Below, one piece after another: positions 1-9,687 of a stretch of 64,000 nucleotides of DNA; position 1 is the stretch's first letter; each line of letters begins with the position of its first letter. The DNA comes from Sulfitobacter aestuariivivens. Its GTDB lineage: Bacteria > Pseudomonadota > Alphaproteobacteria > Rhodobacterales > Rhodobacteraceae. A model generated the notes under the pieces. It was not told the DNA's origin, searched no databases, and saw only the letters and a program-made list of their open reading frames with translations. Position numbers and translations under genes: made by a program. Where the stretch lies: assembly GCF_014763045.1 (NCBI RefSeq), contig NZ_JACTAG010000001.1, forward strand, positions 1,054,001 through 1,118,000, in the 5' to 3' direction.

Positions 1-419
1 TCCTCACCCGGCGTGTTTTCCCTCACGGGCATATAGCGATTATAGACCGCCGGCAGTTGCGCGCGATGATCTGCCGTGTCCACAATTGCGCCACCGGAGG
101 TCTGGCGCGGCGTGATGACCAGCTCTTCCGCCAGCGGATAGAATCCATATAGCCGCTTGCCCACCGGAAGATCCGAACAGTGGCTTTCGACGACTTCAGC
201 AGTGCCCCAGACCGGTACCAGGCCGTGCCCTTCCGTACCGCTTGGAAAAAACTGCCAATAACCGATGGCAAAGCCGGACGCGGCATAAGTTACATTGTTG
301 GCGGTCAGCGCAAAACTTTGCAGACGCAGTCGAGACTGCCCTTCGGCAAGAGCGGGCGGGGTCACATTCTCAAGCCGGGTGCGCGTGATGGCGTTCTGGT
401 CGATCAGCAATTGTTGCAT
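1..419 (-). CDS. DUF2855 family protein, 3' part cut by window edge
   Basis: The reverse-strand frame is open from an ATG at 419 to the left edge, so only the N-terminal ~139 residues are present. The product begins MQQLLIDQNAITRTRLE and contains TYAASGFAIGYWQFFPSG followed by GLVPVWGTAEVVES and YGFYPLAEELVI. I recognise this as the DUF2855 family. Members resemble quinone-oxidoreductase/medium-chain dehydrogenase proteins, but no reaction is established. A plausible ribosome-binding site (AGGAGCG) lies just upstream of the ATG. The remaining part lies outside the window, so completeness cannot be judged. Confidence 0.75.
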   Translation of the reverse strand, partial: MQQLLIDQNAITRTRLENVTPPALAEGQSRLRLQSFALTANNVTYAASGFAIGYWQFFPSGTEGHGLVPVWGTAEVVESHCSDLPVGKRLYGFYPLAEELVITPRQTSGGAIVDTADHRAQLPAVYNRYMPVRENTPGE

Positions 420-650
420 CGGCTTGGCGCTCCTTTGGACGGTTTTGGGGAGCGTCGACCAGATTGGCCCTCATCACAAGAGACACGCCACGTCACGGGC
501 AGCTAGAAAGTCACCACGTCCTCGCAACGGCTCGACCTCGATGAGATCGATCACGCCTTGATAATAATGCCCGCAGGTTTTGGATCTCTGGTTGCCCGCC
601 GAGGTATGCGCTGCCGTGGCTGAGGTGCTCCCTATTAATTCTGCAATATA
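420..650. other. intergenic, nothing recognised
   Basis: About 230 bases lie between the start of the DUF2855 gene and the stop of usg, both on the minus strand. The short open frames here lack a ribosome-binding site and resemble nothing known. No strong hairpin or tRNA was seen. It may hold the promoter of the DUF2855 gene. Confidence 0.4.
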
Positions 651-920
651 TCAGTGCAGCGTAAATTCGCCCACCTGATTGCGCCATTCACCGGGGCCGA
701 TCAATTTACGGTGGGTAAAGCGCACAGAATGCAGCGGCCCGTCCAGTTCCTTTTGCCAGAATTCGACAAACTCAAAGAGTTTCGGGTGGTCTGGTGCCAG
801 ATCGTAGTCTTGCCACACATAGCTGTTCAGCACGTGCGTATAGTCGGGCATATGGTAAAAGAATTCCGCTGTGGTCAGCCCGTATCCCTTCAGCATCAGC
901 TCTGTTTCTGATTGGGGCAT
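651..920 (-). CDS. usg: Usg family protein
   Basis: A small protein of 89 residues with the features of the alphaproteobacterial Usg family: YGLTTAEFFYHMPDY near the N-terminus, then a Trp/Phe-rich middle (YVWQDYDLAPDHPKLFEFV), then FWQKELDGPL. Its function is unknown. In some relatives it lies near trpF, but no trp gene is visible here. I chose the ATG at 920 (MPQSETELML) over one 11 codons upstream because GGAGG sits five bases before it. It is alone on its strand and divergent from gyrA. Confidence 0.85.
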   Translation of the reverse strand: MPQSETELMLKGYGLTTAEFFYHMPDYTHVLNSYVWQDYDLAPDHPKLFEFVEFWQKELDGPLHSVRFTHRKLIGPGEWRNQVGEFTLH

Positions 921-1111
921 TTGCGCCTCCGTTTCTGCCTGCACTATCAACATCCTGTCACAGCAGAATTACTTTTCAATGAAAACAATATGTTGGCACT
1001 CTAACCCGTTGGCTGCCAATGCATTATGGTCACAGGCATTGCACCCGATATGGCGTTTCTGATAGAGTTTCAGACAACATATAGCGTGTCCAGAAAGACC
1101 GAGCAGATAAC

Positions 1112-3871
1112 GTGAACGACACCCCTGAACCTCCTGAAAACGATGATGAAAACCGGCCCGAACGCCCTGTGTTCGATGGCCCGTCTGTCAGCATCGAACA
1201 TGAGATGCGTACATCCTATCTGGATTACGCGATGTCCGTCATTGTCAGCCGGGCGATCCCCGATCTGCGTGACGGTCTGAAACCGGTCCACCGGCGCATC
1301 ATATATTCGATGTATGAAAAGGGGATCACCCACGACAAGAGCTATCGCAAGTCGGCCAAATCGGTCGGTGATGTGATGGGGTCGTACCACCCGCATGGGG
1401 ACAGCGCGATCTATGACGCGCTGGTTCGCATGGCGCAGGATTTCTCGATGTCGCTGCCGCTGATTGATGGTCAGGGCAACTTTGGCTCTATGGACGGCGA
1501 TAGCGCGGCCGCGATGCGCTATACCGAATCCCGTCTGGCGCGCGTCACGCAGTTCATGACCAATGATCTGGACAAAGATACTGTTGATTTCATTGATAAT
1601 TATGACGGTAAGGAAAAAGAGCCTGCCGTTTTGCCGGCGCGTTTTCCGAACATGCTGGTCAATGGCGCAGGCGGAATCGCCGTGGGCATGGCGACAAACA
1701 TTCCACCCCACAATCTGGGCGAAGTGATCGATGCTACGCTGGCATTGATTGAAGAGCCTGATCTGACGTCCGAGCAGTTGATTGATTACATCCCCGGGCC
1801 TGATTTCCCCACGGGTGGCATCATGTTGGGCCGGTCCGGGGCGCGCAAAGCCTATCTTGAGGGCCGCGGCAGTGTGATCATGCGCGCCAAGACCCGGGTT
1901 GAGGAAATCCGCAAAGACCGCTGGGCCATCATCATTGATGAGATCCCCTATCAGGTGAACAAATCGGTCATGATCGAAAAGATCGCCGAGCAGGTGCGCG
2001 AGAAGAAGATCGACGGTATCGCCCATGTGCAGGACGAATCCGATCGCAACGGCGTGCGCGTGGTGGTCGAGCTCAAGCGCGATGCGACCGCAGAGGTGGT
2101 GATGAACCAGCTGTTCCGGTTCACGCCGATGCAGACCTACTTCGGGTGCAACATGCTGGCGCTGAACGGCGGTCGCCCCGAGACGCTGACGCTGCGCCGT
2201 TTTCTCACTGCTTTCATAGACTTCCGCGAGGATGTTGTCGCACGTCGGATGGCCCATCTGCTGCGCAAGGCGCGCGAGCGGAGCCATATTCTGTGTGGTC
2301 TGGCCGTGGCGGTGACCAATATTGATGAGATCGTACAGTCGATCCGGTCGTCAGCCGATGCGGCTGAGGCGCGCGAGAAACTGATGACCCGGCGCTGGCC
2401 TGCCGCCGACATTCTGCCCTACATCAAACTGATCGATGATCCGACCCATACGGCCAACGAGGACGGGACCTACAATCTGTCCGAGACCCAGGCGCGGGCG
2501 ATCCTTGAGTTGCGCCTGCAGCGCCTCACGCAGATCGGCGTCAAGGAAGTCACGGACGAATTGGAAGAGTTGGCGGGCAAGATAAAGGAATACCTTGAGA
2601 TCCTCGCAAGCCGCGAGCGGATCATGGCTATCATTGCCGATGAGCTGCAAGAAGTGAAAGACCAGTTTGCCGTGCCGCGCCGCACTGAGATTGTCGACTG
2701 GTCCGGTGACATGGACGACGAAGACCTGATTGCGCGCGAGGACATGGTCGTGACGGTCACATCGGGCGGCTATATCAAGCGCACGCCGTTGGCCGATTTC
2801 CGCAGCCAGCGGCGCGGGGGCAAGGGTCTGGCAGGGATGCAGACCAAGGAAGAGGACGTGGTCACCACCCTCTTTGTCGCCAATACGCACACGCAGCTGC
2901 TGTTCTTTTCGACCGATGGAATGGTGTACAAGCTCAAGACTTGGCGGTTGCCTCAGGGTGGGCGCACGGCCAAGGGCAAGGCCATCGTCAATATCCTGCC
3001 CATTCCGACGGGGGTCTCTGTTGCCGCGATCATGCCGGTCGACCGGGACGAGGAAGAATGGGACGATCTGCAGGTGGTCTTTGCGACATCGGCTGGCACG
3101 GTGCGTCGCAACAAGCTCAGCGATTTCACCAACGTTATGCGCAACGGCAAGATCGCGATGAAGTTCGAGGGCGAGCACGAGGGTACGACCCTGATCAACG
3201 CGCGGATTGCGTCCAACGATGATGACGTGATGCTGGTGACTGACGCGGGCCGCGCGATCCGTTTCCCGGCCACCGATGTACGGATTTTCAACAGCCGCAG
3301 TTCGGTCGGGGTGCGGGGCATTAAGCTGGGCGATGCCGATAAGGTCGTATCGATGTCTGTGATCCGTCACTTTGATGCGGAATCACCCGAGCGCGTTGCC
3401 TATCTCAAACAGCGTCGCCTGATGGCCGGTGTGACTGACGAAGAACCAGTGGATGACGACGAGGAAATCGTCGCCGCTGGTCAGCTGAACCCTGAACGCT
3501 ACGCCGAGATGTCGGCGGCCGAAGATCTTATCCTGACGATCACCTCAGGTGGCGCGGGCAAGATCTCCTCCTCGCATGACTACCCTGTTCGCGGACGCGG
3601 CGGCTTGGGTGTGACAGCCTGGACCAAGGGAATGGCGCATGGCCCGATCATCGCCTGCTTCCCGGTTGAGATGTCGGATCAGATCATGCTGGCCACCTCA
3701 AAGGGCCAGTCGATCCGTGTGCCTGTCGATGGCATTTCTTTCCGCTCGCGCAGTGCGGGCGGTGTCAAGGTGTTCAACACCGGCAAGGCTGAGGAAGTGG
3801 TTAGCGTTGCCTGGATCGCCGATCAAGGCGAAGCCGATGGCGAGCCTGAGGCAGACGACGCCGACGCATAA
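1112..3871 (+). CDS. gyrA: DNA gyrase subunit A
   Basis: The breakage-reunion subunit of DNA gyrase, 919 residues. It introduces negative supercoils together with GyrB, which is not in the window. The winged-helix region carries the catalytic tyrosine at about residue 137 in [10 protein letters not shown]. The beta-pinwheel contains the GyrA box QRRGGKG at residues 566-572, which marks gyrase rather than topoisomerase IV. In the quinolone-resistance region the key positions are the wild-type Ser98 and Asp102 ([12 protein letters not shown]). The start is a GTG at 1112. The N-terminal extension before VSIEHEM is acidic and Pro-rich, and the C-terminus ends in an acidic tail. A terminator follows. 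Confidence 0.98.
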   Translation: MNDTPEPPENDDENRPERPVFDGPSVSIEHEMRTSYLDYAMSVIVSRAIPDLRDGLKPVHRRIIYSMYEKGITHDKSYRKSAKSVGDVMGSYHPHGDSAIYDALVRMAQDFSMSLPLIDGQGNFGSMDGDSAAAMRYTESRLARVTQFMTNDLDKDTVDFIDNYDGKEKEPAVLPARFPNMLVNGAGGIAVGMATNIPPHNLGEVIDATLALIEEPDLTSEQLIDYIPGPDFPTGGIMLGRSGARKAYLEGRGSVIMRAKTRVEEIRKDRWAIIIDEIPYQVNKSVMIEKIAEQVREKKIDGIAHVQDESDRNGVRVVVELKRDATAEVVMNQLFRFTPMQTYFGCNMLALNGGRPETLTLRRFLTAFIDFREDVVARRMAHLLRKARERSHILCGLAVAVTNIDEIVQSIRSSADAAEAREKLMTRRWPAADILPYIKLIDDPTHTANEDGTYNLSETQARAILELRLQRLTQIGVKEVTDELEELAGKIKEYLEILASRERIMAIIADELQEVKDQFAVPRRTEIVDWSGDMDDEDLIAREDMVVTVTSGGYIKRTPLADFRSQRRGGKGLAGMQTKEEDVVTTLFVANTHTQLLFFSTDGMVYKLKTWRLPQGGRTAKGKAIVNILPIPTGVSVAAIMPVDRDEEEWDDLQVVFATSAGTVRRNKLSDFTNVMRNGKIAMKFEGEHEGTTLINARIASNDDDVMLVTDAGRAIRFPATDVRIFNSRSSVGVRGIKLGDADKVVSMSVIRHFDAESPERVAYLKQRRLMAGVTDEEPVDDDEEIVAAGQLNPERYAEMSAAEDLILTITSGGAGKISSSHDYPVRGRGGLGVTAWTKGMAHGPIIACFPVEMSDQIMLATSKGQSIRVPVDGISFRSRSAGGVKVFNTGKAEEVVSVAWIADQGEADGEPEADDADA

Positions 3872-3896
3872 GCGCACGATGTCTGGTAGAAATGTG

Positions 3897-3930
3897 AAAC
3901 GCCCCGGGTACTCTCCGGGGCGTTTCTGTT
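3897..3930 (+). terminator. rho-independent terminator after gyrA
   Basis: Inverted arms AAACGCCCCGG (3897-3907) and CCGGGGCGTTT (3915-3925) flank a 7-base loop. They lie about 25 bases after the gyrA stop and are followed by a weak T-containing run. The hairpin is perfect over 11 pairs. The weak U-tract leaves some doubt about efficiency. Confidence 0.75.
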
Positions 3931-4143
3931 TGGTGCGGGCGGTCTGTCCCTACCGGCGGGCCGCACCGTTTGTTGCGTTGTCCCCTTGTGATGAGACTGC
4001 GCAGGCAACGTGCGCACCTGCAAGCAACACGTATAACGGGAACCGAGTTCCAGCGGCAAAGCGCCTGCTGGCTGTCGGCGTCGGAGGAAATCCGCAAAGA
4101 CCCGCAGCACCGCAGGCGGCAAGCCGCAGATTGCGCCCTGCCC

Positions 4144-4165
4144 CGTCGGCCAGCATCGGCCGACG
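4144..4165 (-). terminator. hairpin directly after the carboxypeptidase stop
   Basis: Perfect 8-base arms CGTCGGCC and GGCCGACG with a 6-base loop begin one base past the stop codon of the minus-strand carboxypeptidase gene. No T-run follows, so this is a possible 3'-end stabilising structure or weak terminator. The rest of 3931-4143, between the convergent genes, holds nothing I recognise. Confidence 0.4.
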
Positions 4166-4166
4166 A

Positions 4167-5642
4167 TCAGAGGTTGTAGAGGGCTCCGAATTTTTCTGAG
4201 AGGTACGCCAGCAGGGGTTCTTCGCTTGGGGCCTGCCCGCTGGCGCGTTCGATCACCTCGCGCGGCTCATAGAGGCCGCCATGGGTTTGCAGGTTGTCGC
4301 GCAGCCAGTTGGTAGCTGTCGATGTATCCCCTGCCGCCAGATCTGCATCCAATGTCGGCACAGCGTCCCGCAAGGGGCCGTACAAACATCCGGCATAGAC
4401 ATTGCCCAGACTGTAGGTGGGGAAATACCCAAAGAGCCCGACCGACCAATGCACATCCTGCAACAAACCGTTGGCGGGTGTATCGACGGCAAAGCCAAAG
4501 TCCGCTTCGAAACGGTCGTTCCAGGCCGCTTCAAGATCAGTGACGGCAAGATCGCCCGCCATCAGCGCCCGTTCCAGATCAAAACGCAGCATGATGTGCA
4601 TGTTATACTGCAGCTCGTCCGCTTCGGTTCGGATGTAGCCGTCCGAGACGCGGTTCACGATGGCATAGAAGGTATCGGCATCCGCCACACCAGAATCGCC
4701 AAAGGCGGCATTCATCTGATCAAACAGCCAGCCAGTGAAGGCGCGGCTGCGCCCCAACTGGTTTTCGTAGATGCGGCTTTGGCTTTCGTGAACGCCCATC
4801 GACACGCCGCGCCCGAGCGGGGTCAGCAGGTAGTCGCGGTTGATATTCTGCTCATAGCTGGCGTGGCCGACCTCGTGAATGGTGGAGTAAAAGCAGTTGA
4901 AGGGATCCGCAGGGTTGGTGCGCGTGGTGATGCGCACATCCAGCCCCGAGCCCGATGAAAACGGGTGCACGGCCTTGTCTACGCGGCCCATGGACATGTC
5001 ATAGCCAAAGGTTTTGGCCAGTTGCCGGGTCAACTTCATCTGCGTCGCTTCGTCAAAGGTGCCTTCAAGCTGTGGCGGGGGCGTTGCCTCGCGCACGGCT
5101 GCGCGCAGTTCGGTCAGTTTGGGGCGCAGGGCGTTGAAGATCGTGGCAATATCATCACCTGTGGTGCCCGGCTCGTAATCCTGCAGCATGGCGTCATAGA
5201 TATCGCCTTCGCCTGCCAGCGCCTGCCCCTCTTCGCGTTTCAGCGCAATCACGTCGGACAGCGTCGGCAGAAAGGCCGCGACATCGTTGTCACTGCGCGC
5301 TTCGGCCCAGATGCCCTGCGCCTCTGAGGTGACGCGCGCGATCCGCGCGGCCAGCGCGGCCGGAACCTTTGTGGCGCGGTCGAAATTGCGGCGGATATGG
5401 CGCAGGTTGGCATGGCCGACGGCATCGAGGGTGGTCTCGTCGATAAATTCAAGCCAATCGGCGATGCGTGGGTTCAGACGGCGGGCATGCAACACGCCTT
5501 CGATGGCGGCCATTTCCTCGCCCCGCTGGGGGGCGGCACCGCGTGGCATCATGGTTTCCTGATCCCAGCCCAGTCGGCCAGCGATCTGGCTCAGCGCTTC
5601 GGTGTCGCGCTGGTAGGCCATCAGTTCATCATATGCAGACAT
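4167..5642 (-). CDS. carboxypeptidase Taq (M32 family metallocarboxypeptidase)
   Basis: A zinc carboxypeptidase of peptidase family M32, 491 residues, a usual length for the family. The metal site HEVGH is visible in FYSTIHEVGHASYEQN, with the conserved LGRGVSMGVHESQSR segment and GYIRTEADELQYNMHI downstream. It probably removes C-terminal residues from peptides in the cytoplasm, and no signal peptide is seen. The ATG at 5642 gives the family-like N-terminus MSAYDELMAYQRDTEA. It begins one base after the ctaA stop (TGA-C-ATG), so the two genes are likely co-transcribed and translationally coupled. Confidence 0.93.
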   Translation of the reverse strand: MSAYDELMAYQRDTEALSQIAGRLGWDQETMMPRGAAPQRGEEMAAIEGVLHARRLNPRIADWLEFIDETTLDAVGHANLRHIRRNFDRATKVPAALAARIARVTSEAQGIWAEARSDNDVAAFLPTLSDVIALKREEGQALAGEGDIYDAMLQDYEPGTTGDDIATIFNALRPKLTELRAAVREATPPPQLEGTFDEATQMKLTRQLAKTFGYDMSMGRVDKAVHPFSSGSGLDVRITTRTNPADPFNCFYSTIHEVGHASYEQNINRDYLLTPLGRGVSMGVHESQSRIYENQLGRSRAFTGWLFDQMNAAFGDSGVADADTFYAIVNRVSDGYIRTEADELQYNMHIMLRFDLERALMAGDLAVTDLEAAWNDRFEADFGFAVDTPANGLLQDVHWSVGLFGYFPTYSLGNVYAGCLYGPLRDAVPTLDADLAAGDTSTATNWLRDNLQTHGGLYEPREVIERASGQAPSEEPLLAYLSEKFGALYNL

Positions 5643-5643
5643 G

Positions 5644-6795
5644 TCAGGATCCTTTGATCGAGGTGGCAACGGGATAGCCCGCGAGGAACCGCGCACGGAT
5701 GATCAGCACCCACAGCACGACGGCCAGCCCCTGATGCACCAGCGCGATGTGTACAGGGGCGGCATAAAGCACCGTGGTGATGCCCACGACGATCTGCAGA
5801 GCAAGAGCAGCCATCACCGCGTTGAAGGCAAAGCGGGTGGCGGCATGGGCAGATTTGCGCCCCCTGAGCCAGACCACCACGCCAAAGATCGCCAGCAGGT
5901 AGCCCGCGATGCGGTGGATGAACTGCACCAGTCCGGGGTTTTCAAAGAAATTGCGCCACAAAGGCTCGATGCTGAAGGCATCGGGGGGAAAGAACTGCCC
6001 TTGCATGAGCGGCCATTCGGGGAAATAGCGGCCCGCGTCGATGCCTGCAACCAAAGCGCCGATCAGGATTTGCAGGAAAGCAAAGTGCATAAGGCCCGTG
6101 GCCATCGAGAAAGGCTTGGCCTCCTTGGCGCGGCGGGCCTGCATCAAATCCGGCTCTGAGCGGCCCAGCAACAGGGTGTACCAGGTGATGAAGCCAAGGA
6201 TGACAAAGGCGAGACCAAGGTGCGTGGCAAGGCGGTAGCTGGCCACATCTGTGGTGCCTTCGCCCACGGTCACGCCAGAGGCGACCATCCACCAGCCGAT
6301 GGCCCCTTGCAGGCCGCCCAGCCCCCCGAGCAGCAGCAAGCGCCCGGTCCAGCCGACAGGGACCTGCTTGCGTACCCAGAACCACAGAAAGCCAAGGGCC
6401 CAGACCAGCCCAATGACGCGGCCCAGTTGGCGGTGGCCCCATTCCCACCAGTAAATCACCTTGAAATCAGAGAGTTGCATCCAAGAATTCTGCACCTGGA
6501 ATTCGTCAATGGCCTTGTATTTGTCGAACTCTGATTGCCAGTCCGCCGCGTTCATCGGCGGCAAGGCACCCGTGATCGGGCGCCATTCGGTGATTGAGAG
6601 ACCTGAATCGGTCAGGCGCGTCATGCCGCCCACCGCGATCATCACAAACACCAGCGCAAAGAGCACCATCAGCCAGATGCGGATGGCCCCGCGCGCGCCG
6701 CCCCGACCCCGGTCAATCAGGCCGGGCTGGGCAGCCGGACGCTGGTGTTCCTGGGCGGCGACTTCTTCAAAGATACTGCGTGGTTTTTGTGCCAT
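5644..6795 (-). CDS. ctaA: heme A synthase, COX15/CtaA type 2
   Basis: An integral membrane heme A synthase, 383 residues, converting heme O to heme A for cytochrome c oxidase. Conserved motifs are GGMTRLTDSGLSITEW after the first membrane helix and WWEWGHRQLGR, which holds a heme-ligand histidine. About eight hydrophobic segments are visible. The short cytoplasmic N-terminus and the lack of an obvious loop cysteine pair fit the alphaproteobacterial type 2 form. The ctaB, ctaG and oxidase genes are not nearby. It is transcribed with the downstream carboxypeptidase gene. Confidence 0.95.
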   Translation of the reverse strand: MAQKPRSIFEEVAAQEHQRPAAQPGLIDRGRGGARGAIRIWLMVLFALVFVMIAVGGMTRLTDSGLSITEWRPITGALPPMNAADWQSEFDKYKAIDEFQVQNSWMQLSDFKVIYWWEWGHRQLGRVIGLVWALGFLWFWVRKQVPVGWTGRLLLLGGLGGLQGAIGWWMVASGVTVGEGTTDVASYRLATHLGLAFVILGFITWYTLLLGRSEPDLMQARRAKEAKPFSMATGLMHFAFLQILIGALVAGIDAGRYFPEWPLMQGQFFPPDAFSIEPLWRNFFENPGLVQFIHRIAGYLLAIFGVVVWLRGRKSAHAATRFAFNAVMAALALQIVVGITTVLYAAPVHIALVHQGLAVVLWVLIIRARFLAGYPVATSIKGS

Positions 6796-6867
6796 GGGAT
6801 GTCTCGTTGCAGGGTGCCCGATAGGTAGGACAAGTGGTGCGGAAGGTCTAGCGGGTTAGCGCGAGTG

Positions 6868-6926
6868 TATCTTCTGGCCGGAGATATCCCGGGGAGCGCG
6901 AGGGGCAGCGCCCCTCGCCCTGATCG
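6868..6926. repeat. dispersed intergenic repeat B, copy 1
   Basis: The segment begins TATCTTCTGGCCGGAGATAT, continues CCCGGGG, and then carries a perfect hairpin, GCGAGGGGC-AGC-GCCCCTCGC, followed by CCTGATCGG. A second copy with the same order of parts lies at 51586-51638. This copy lies just past the stop of the TrmJ-like gene and before ctaA, so it may terminate the former. A second small hairpin (CGCCCC-TT-GGGGCG) follows near 6930. Confidence 0.65.
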
Positions 6927-6972
6927 GACGCCCCTTGGGGCGTTCGACATACAAAATCTCCGTACCCACGCG

Positions 6973-7725
6973 CTAGTCCCGCTCTTTCCAGCGCACCATC
7001 TGGCGCATCATGCCGTGCAGCATTTGCACGTCGGCACGTGTCAGCGGCAGGCGCGACCACATGTTGCGCAGATTAAGCTTCATCGAGGCGATTTTATGAT
7101 CCGGAAAAAAGAACCCCGCTTCTTCGAGGCGTTCTTCATAGTGACGGCCAAGGGCTTCTATCTCTTGCCCGTTGGCCCAGTCGGTGCCGGCCATTTCAAC
7201 GGTCTGGTGTACAATATCAGCCGTCGCGCGCCGCCATTCGTAGCCTGTCAGCAGCACGCATTGCGCAAGATTGAGAGAGGGAAAGGCCGGGTTCACCGGG
7301 ACCGAGATGATCGCGTTGGCGCGGGCGATGTCGTCGTTTTCGAGCCCTGCGCGTTCGGGGCCGAAGAGGACCGCGACACGCTGACCTTCAGAGATGCGGC
7401 GCGCGGCCTCGGCCATGGCGGCTTCGGGTGCGAAGACCGGTTTGGTCAGATCGCGATCACGCGCGGTTGTCGCAAAGACAAAATCGCAATCGGCCACGGC
7501 GTCAGGCAGATCTGCACACAGCCGGGCCTCGTCCAGCAGGCGCCCGGCCCCCGATGCCATCGCGACCGCCGCCGGATTGGGCCAGCCGTCGCGGGGGGCG
7601 ACGATGCGCATGTGATCAAGGCCGAAATTCCACATCGCACGGGCCGCAGCCCCGATGTTTTCACCCATCTGCGGGCGGACGAGCACAAAGGCGGGGATGG
7701 TGGGATGCAGCGCGGGATCAGTCAT
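6973..7725 (-). CDS. TrmJ-like tRNA/rRNA methyltransferase (SPOUT/SpoU)
   Basis: A 250-residue RNA 2'-O-ribose methyltransferase of the SpoU/TrmH superfamily, closest to the TrmJ branch that modifies position 32 of tRNAs. Visible motifs are VLVRPQMGENIGAAARAM near the N-terminus, VAVLFGPERAGLEND (the SAM-binding trefoil-knot region) and VPVNPAFPSLNLAQCVLL. The ATG at 7725 was preferred over one 22 codons upstream because MTDPALHPTIPAFVLV matches the family N-terminus. The precise target RNA is inferred. Confidence 0.85.
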   Translation of the reverse strand: MTDPALHPTIPAFVLVRPQMGENIGAAARAMWNFGLDHMRIVAPRDGWPNPAAVAMASGAGRLLDEARLCADLPDAVADCDFVFATTARDRDLTKPVFAPEAAMAEAARRISEGQRVAVLFGPERAGLENDDIARANAIISVPVNPAFPSLNLAQCVLLTGYEWRRATADIVHQTVEMAGTDWANGQEIEALGRHYEERLEEAGFFFPDHKIASMKLNLRNMWSRLPLTRADVQMLHGMMRQMVRWKERD

Positions 7726-7853
7726 GGCGGCCTGATACGCCTGTGCTGCCAACGCCGCAAGTCGCGTCAAACGACGCCGCGTGCGCAGCAAGTGTTTTCC
7801 TTTGGCGCCGCCATCGGCTAGTCACCCTCAAAGACCGCCCGAAGGACGCGCCC

Positions 7854-8486
7854 ATGGACGACCCAAACCAGCCCCCCGAACAGCCGCAGACCTATCTGAT
7901 CACCCCGCCTGAAATCGGGCTCAGCACCTTTCCCGACCAGTTGGCGCGGGTGCTGGACGCCCACGAGGTCGCCTGCGTGCGCATGGCCCTGTCGAGCACG
8001 GATGTGGATGCGCTGGCGCGCGCCGGGGATGCCTTGCGCGAAGTCGCGCATGCGCGGGACGTGGCACTTGTCATCAGCGACCATCTGCTGATGGTGGATC
8101 GCCTGGGTCTGGACGGGGTGCACCTGAGCGACGGAGCGCGCACCGTGCGCCATGCCCGCAAAGAGCTGGGCGAGGATGCCATTGTCGGCACGTTCTGCGC
8201 AGGGTCGCGCCATGACGGTATGAATGCGGGCGAAGGTGGGGCGGATTACGTCAGCTTTGGCCCGGTGCAGGCCAGCCCGCTGGGCGATGGCAGTTTTGCC
8301 GAACTGGACCTCTTTCAGTGGTGGTCGGAAGTGATCGAAGTGCCTGTCGTCGCCGAAGGGGCGCTGGACGAGGCCATGATCCGCACTTTGGCCCCCTACA
8401 CCGATTTCTTTGGCATCGGCGACGAAATCTGGCGCGCGGATGATCCGATTGTCGCGCTCAGCACCCTTTTGGCGGCAATGGACTAG
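7854..8486 (+). CDS. ThiE/TenI-like thiamine phosphate synthase family protein
   Basis: A 210-residue TIM-barrel protein of the thiamine-phosphate synthase/TenI family. The family pattern shows in TYLITPP, LVISDHLLMVDRLGLDGVHL and GGADYVSFGPV. It is divergent: the usual ND motif reads SDH, and the pyrophosphate-binding loop after GPV is QASPLGDG rather than a PTKS-type loop. No thi genes are adjacent. It could be a ThiE paralogue with another role. It faces the convergent HupE gene, with only 10 bases between the stops. Confidence 0.75.
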   Translation: MDDPNQPPEQPQTYLITPPEIGLSTFPDQLARVLDAHEVACVRMALSSTDVDALARAGDALREVAHARDVALVISDHLLMVDRLGLDGVHLSDGARTVRHARKELGEDAIVGTFCAGSRHDGMNAGEGGADYVSFGPVQASPLGDGSFAELDLFQWWSEVIEVPVVAEGALDEAMIRTLAPYTDFFGIGDEIWRADDPIVALSTLLAAMD

Positions 8487-8496
8487 GCGCGGGGCC

Positions 8497-9687
8497 TCAG
8501 AGGAACACCCGTTCGATCACCCACCAGGTGCCGATGATCGCGATGATCAGAGATCCCACGATCGAGATCGCGCGAAACATCACTGAATGTTCGCGCACCA
8601 GCACGTCTTCGCCGTCCAGTTCGGCATACCATGCCGCCCGCAGCGCCAGCCAGATCAGCAGCGCGGCCATGGCGATGACCGTGAGCTGACCCAGTTCCAC
8701 GCCGATGTTGAAACCGATCAGCGCCGGAATGAACTGCCCTTCAGGCAGGCCAAAGTCGCCCAGCACTGACGCAAAGCCCAAACCATGCAGCAACCCGAAG
8801 CCGAAGATCACGAAGGGTCGCCATCGGCTGAGGTGCGACAGAAAGATGTTTTCGACCGCGACGTACACAATGGAGGCGGCAATCAGCGGCTCGACGATCG
8901 ATCCCGGCACGTTGACCCACCCCAGCGCCCCCAGCGCCAGTGTGACCGTATGGGCCAGTGTAAAGGCGGACACCTGCCACAACAGCGGGCCCAGTTGGGT
9001 CGACAGCAGGAAAAGGCCCAGAACGAACAGGATGTGGTCGAGCCCCTTGGGCAGAATGTGATCGAACCCGACAGGGATATATTCAACAAATGCTTGCCAG
9101 CCGCTTTGCGCGCCGCCGCCGTCAAATGCGATTTCAGGCGAGGTGTCGCCGCCATCAAGATAGCCGGTGAAGGGGGCATCGACCCCTTGCTGGCGCACCA
9201 CAATGGCCCCGGCCCCGTCAGGCCAGGTAACGGTCAGCGCGCGCGCATCTGCCGCCACATCCCCTTGCAGGGTCCAGGTGGAGATACGGGCCAGTTCGAT
9301 ATCCACATCGCCCGGTATCTCAAGATTGGAGGATTTCAATGCGACCGGCGCGCCGTCGACGCGAACCAGCGGCAGGGCATTCCATTGATCCAGCAAGGCA
9401 GGCGCGCGGTCGATGATCTCTTGCGCAGAGAGGGCGCGCAGGCTGTCGTAATCCGCGACGTTTTCGGCGTCATCGGTGTCTTCCAGCCCGTCAAGATCAA
9501 TCCCTGCGAGCAACGCCTCAAGGTTCAGCCGCATGACCACATTCAACGTCTCGCCGTCTCGGGAAATATCCGCGATGGTGGGCTGCAGTTCGTGCGCCTG
9601 CGCGCGCGGTATCGTGAGCAGCAGCGCACTTGACAATGCCAGCAGCAACGTCAGCTTTGTGAGTACCCTTGAGAGAGTGTTCGTCAT
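8497..9687 (-). CDS. HupE/UreJ family membrane protein
   Basis: A 396-residue protein with a signal peptide ending ...PRAQA at residue ~31, a periplasmic domain of about 170 residues, then six or so membrane helices. The HupE/UreJ-type core is visible as HILPKGLDHILFVLGLFL, AFTLAHTVTLALGAL and FGLLHGLGFASVLGDFGL. Relatives are nickel/cobalt permeases or accessory proteins of hydrogenase and urease clusters. Neither enzyme is in the window, so the substrate is inferred. The predicted mature N-terminus is His-Glu-Leu. Its ATG overlaps that of the divergent DUF4198 gene. Confidence 0.82.
   Translation of the reverse strand: MTNTLSRVLTKLTLLLALSSALLLTIPRAQAHELQPTIADISRDGETLNVVMRLNLEALLAGIDLDGLEDTDDAENVADYDSLRALSAQEIIDRAPALLDQWNALPLVRVDGAPVALKSSNLEIPGDVDIELARISTWTLQGDVAADARALTVTWPDGAGAIVVRQQGVDAPFTGYLDGGDTSPEIAFDGGGAQSGWQAFVEYIPVGFDHILPKGLDHILFVLGLFLLSTQLGPLLWQVSAFTLAHTVTLALGALGWVNVPGSIVEPLIAASIVYVAVENIFLSHLSRWRPFVIFGFGLLHGLGFASVLGDFGLPEGQFIPALIGFNIGVELGQLTVIAMAALLIWLALRAAWYAELDGEDVLVREHSVMFRAISIVGSLIIAIIGTWWVIERVFL

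Noticed and set aside
1070..2287. Long antisense frame over gyrA
   Set aside because: It lies wholly opposite a certain gene and has the composition of a GC-rich shadow frame with no family resemblance.
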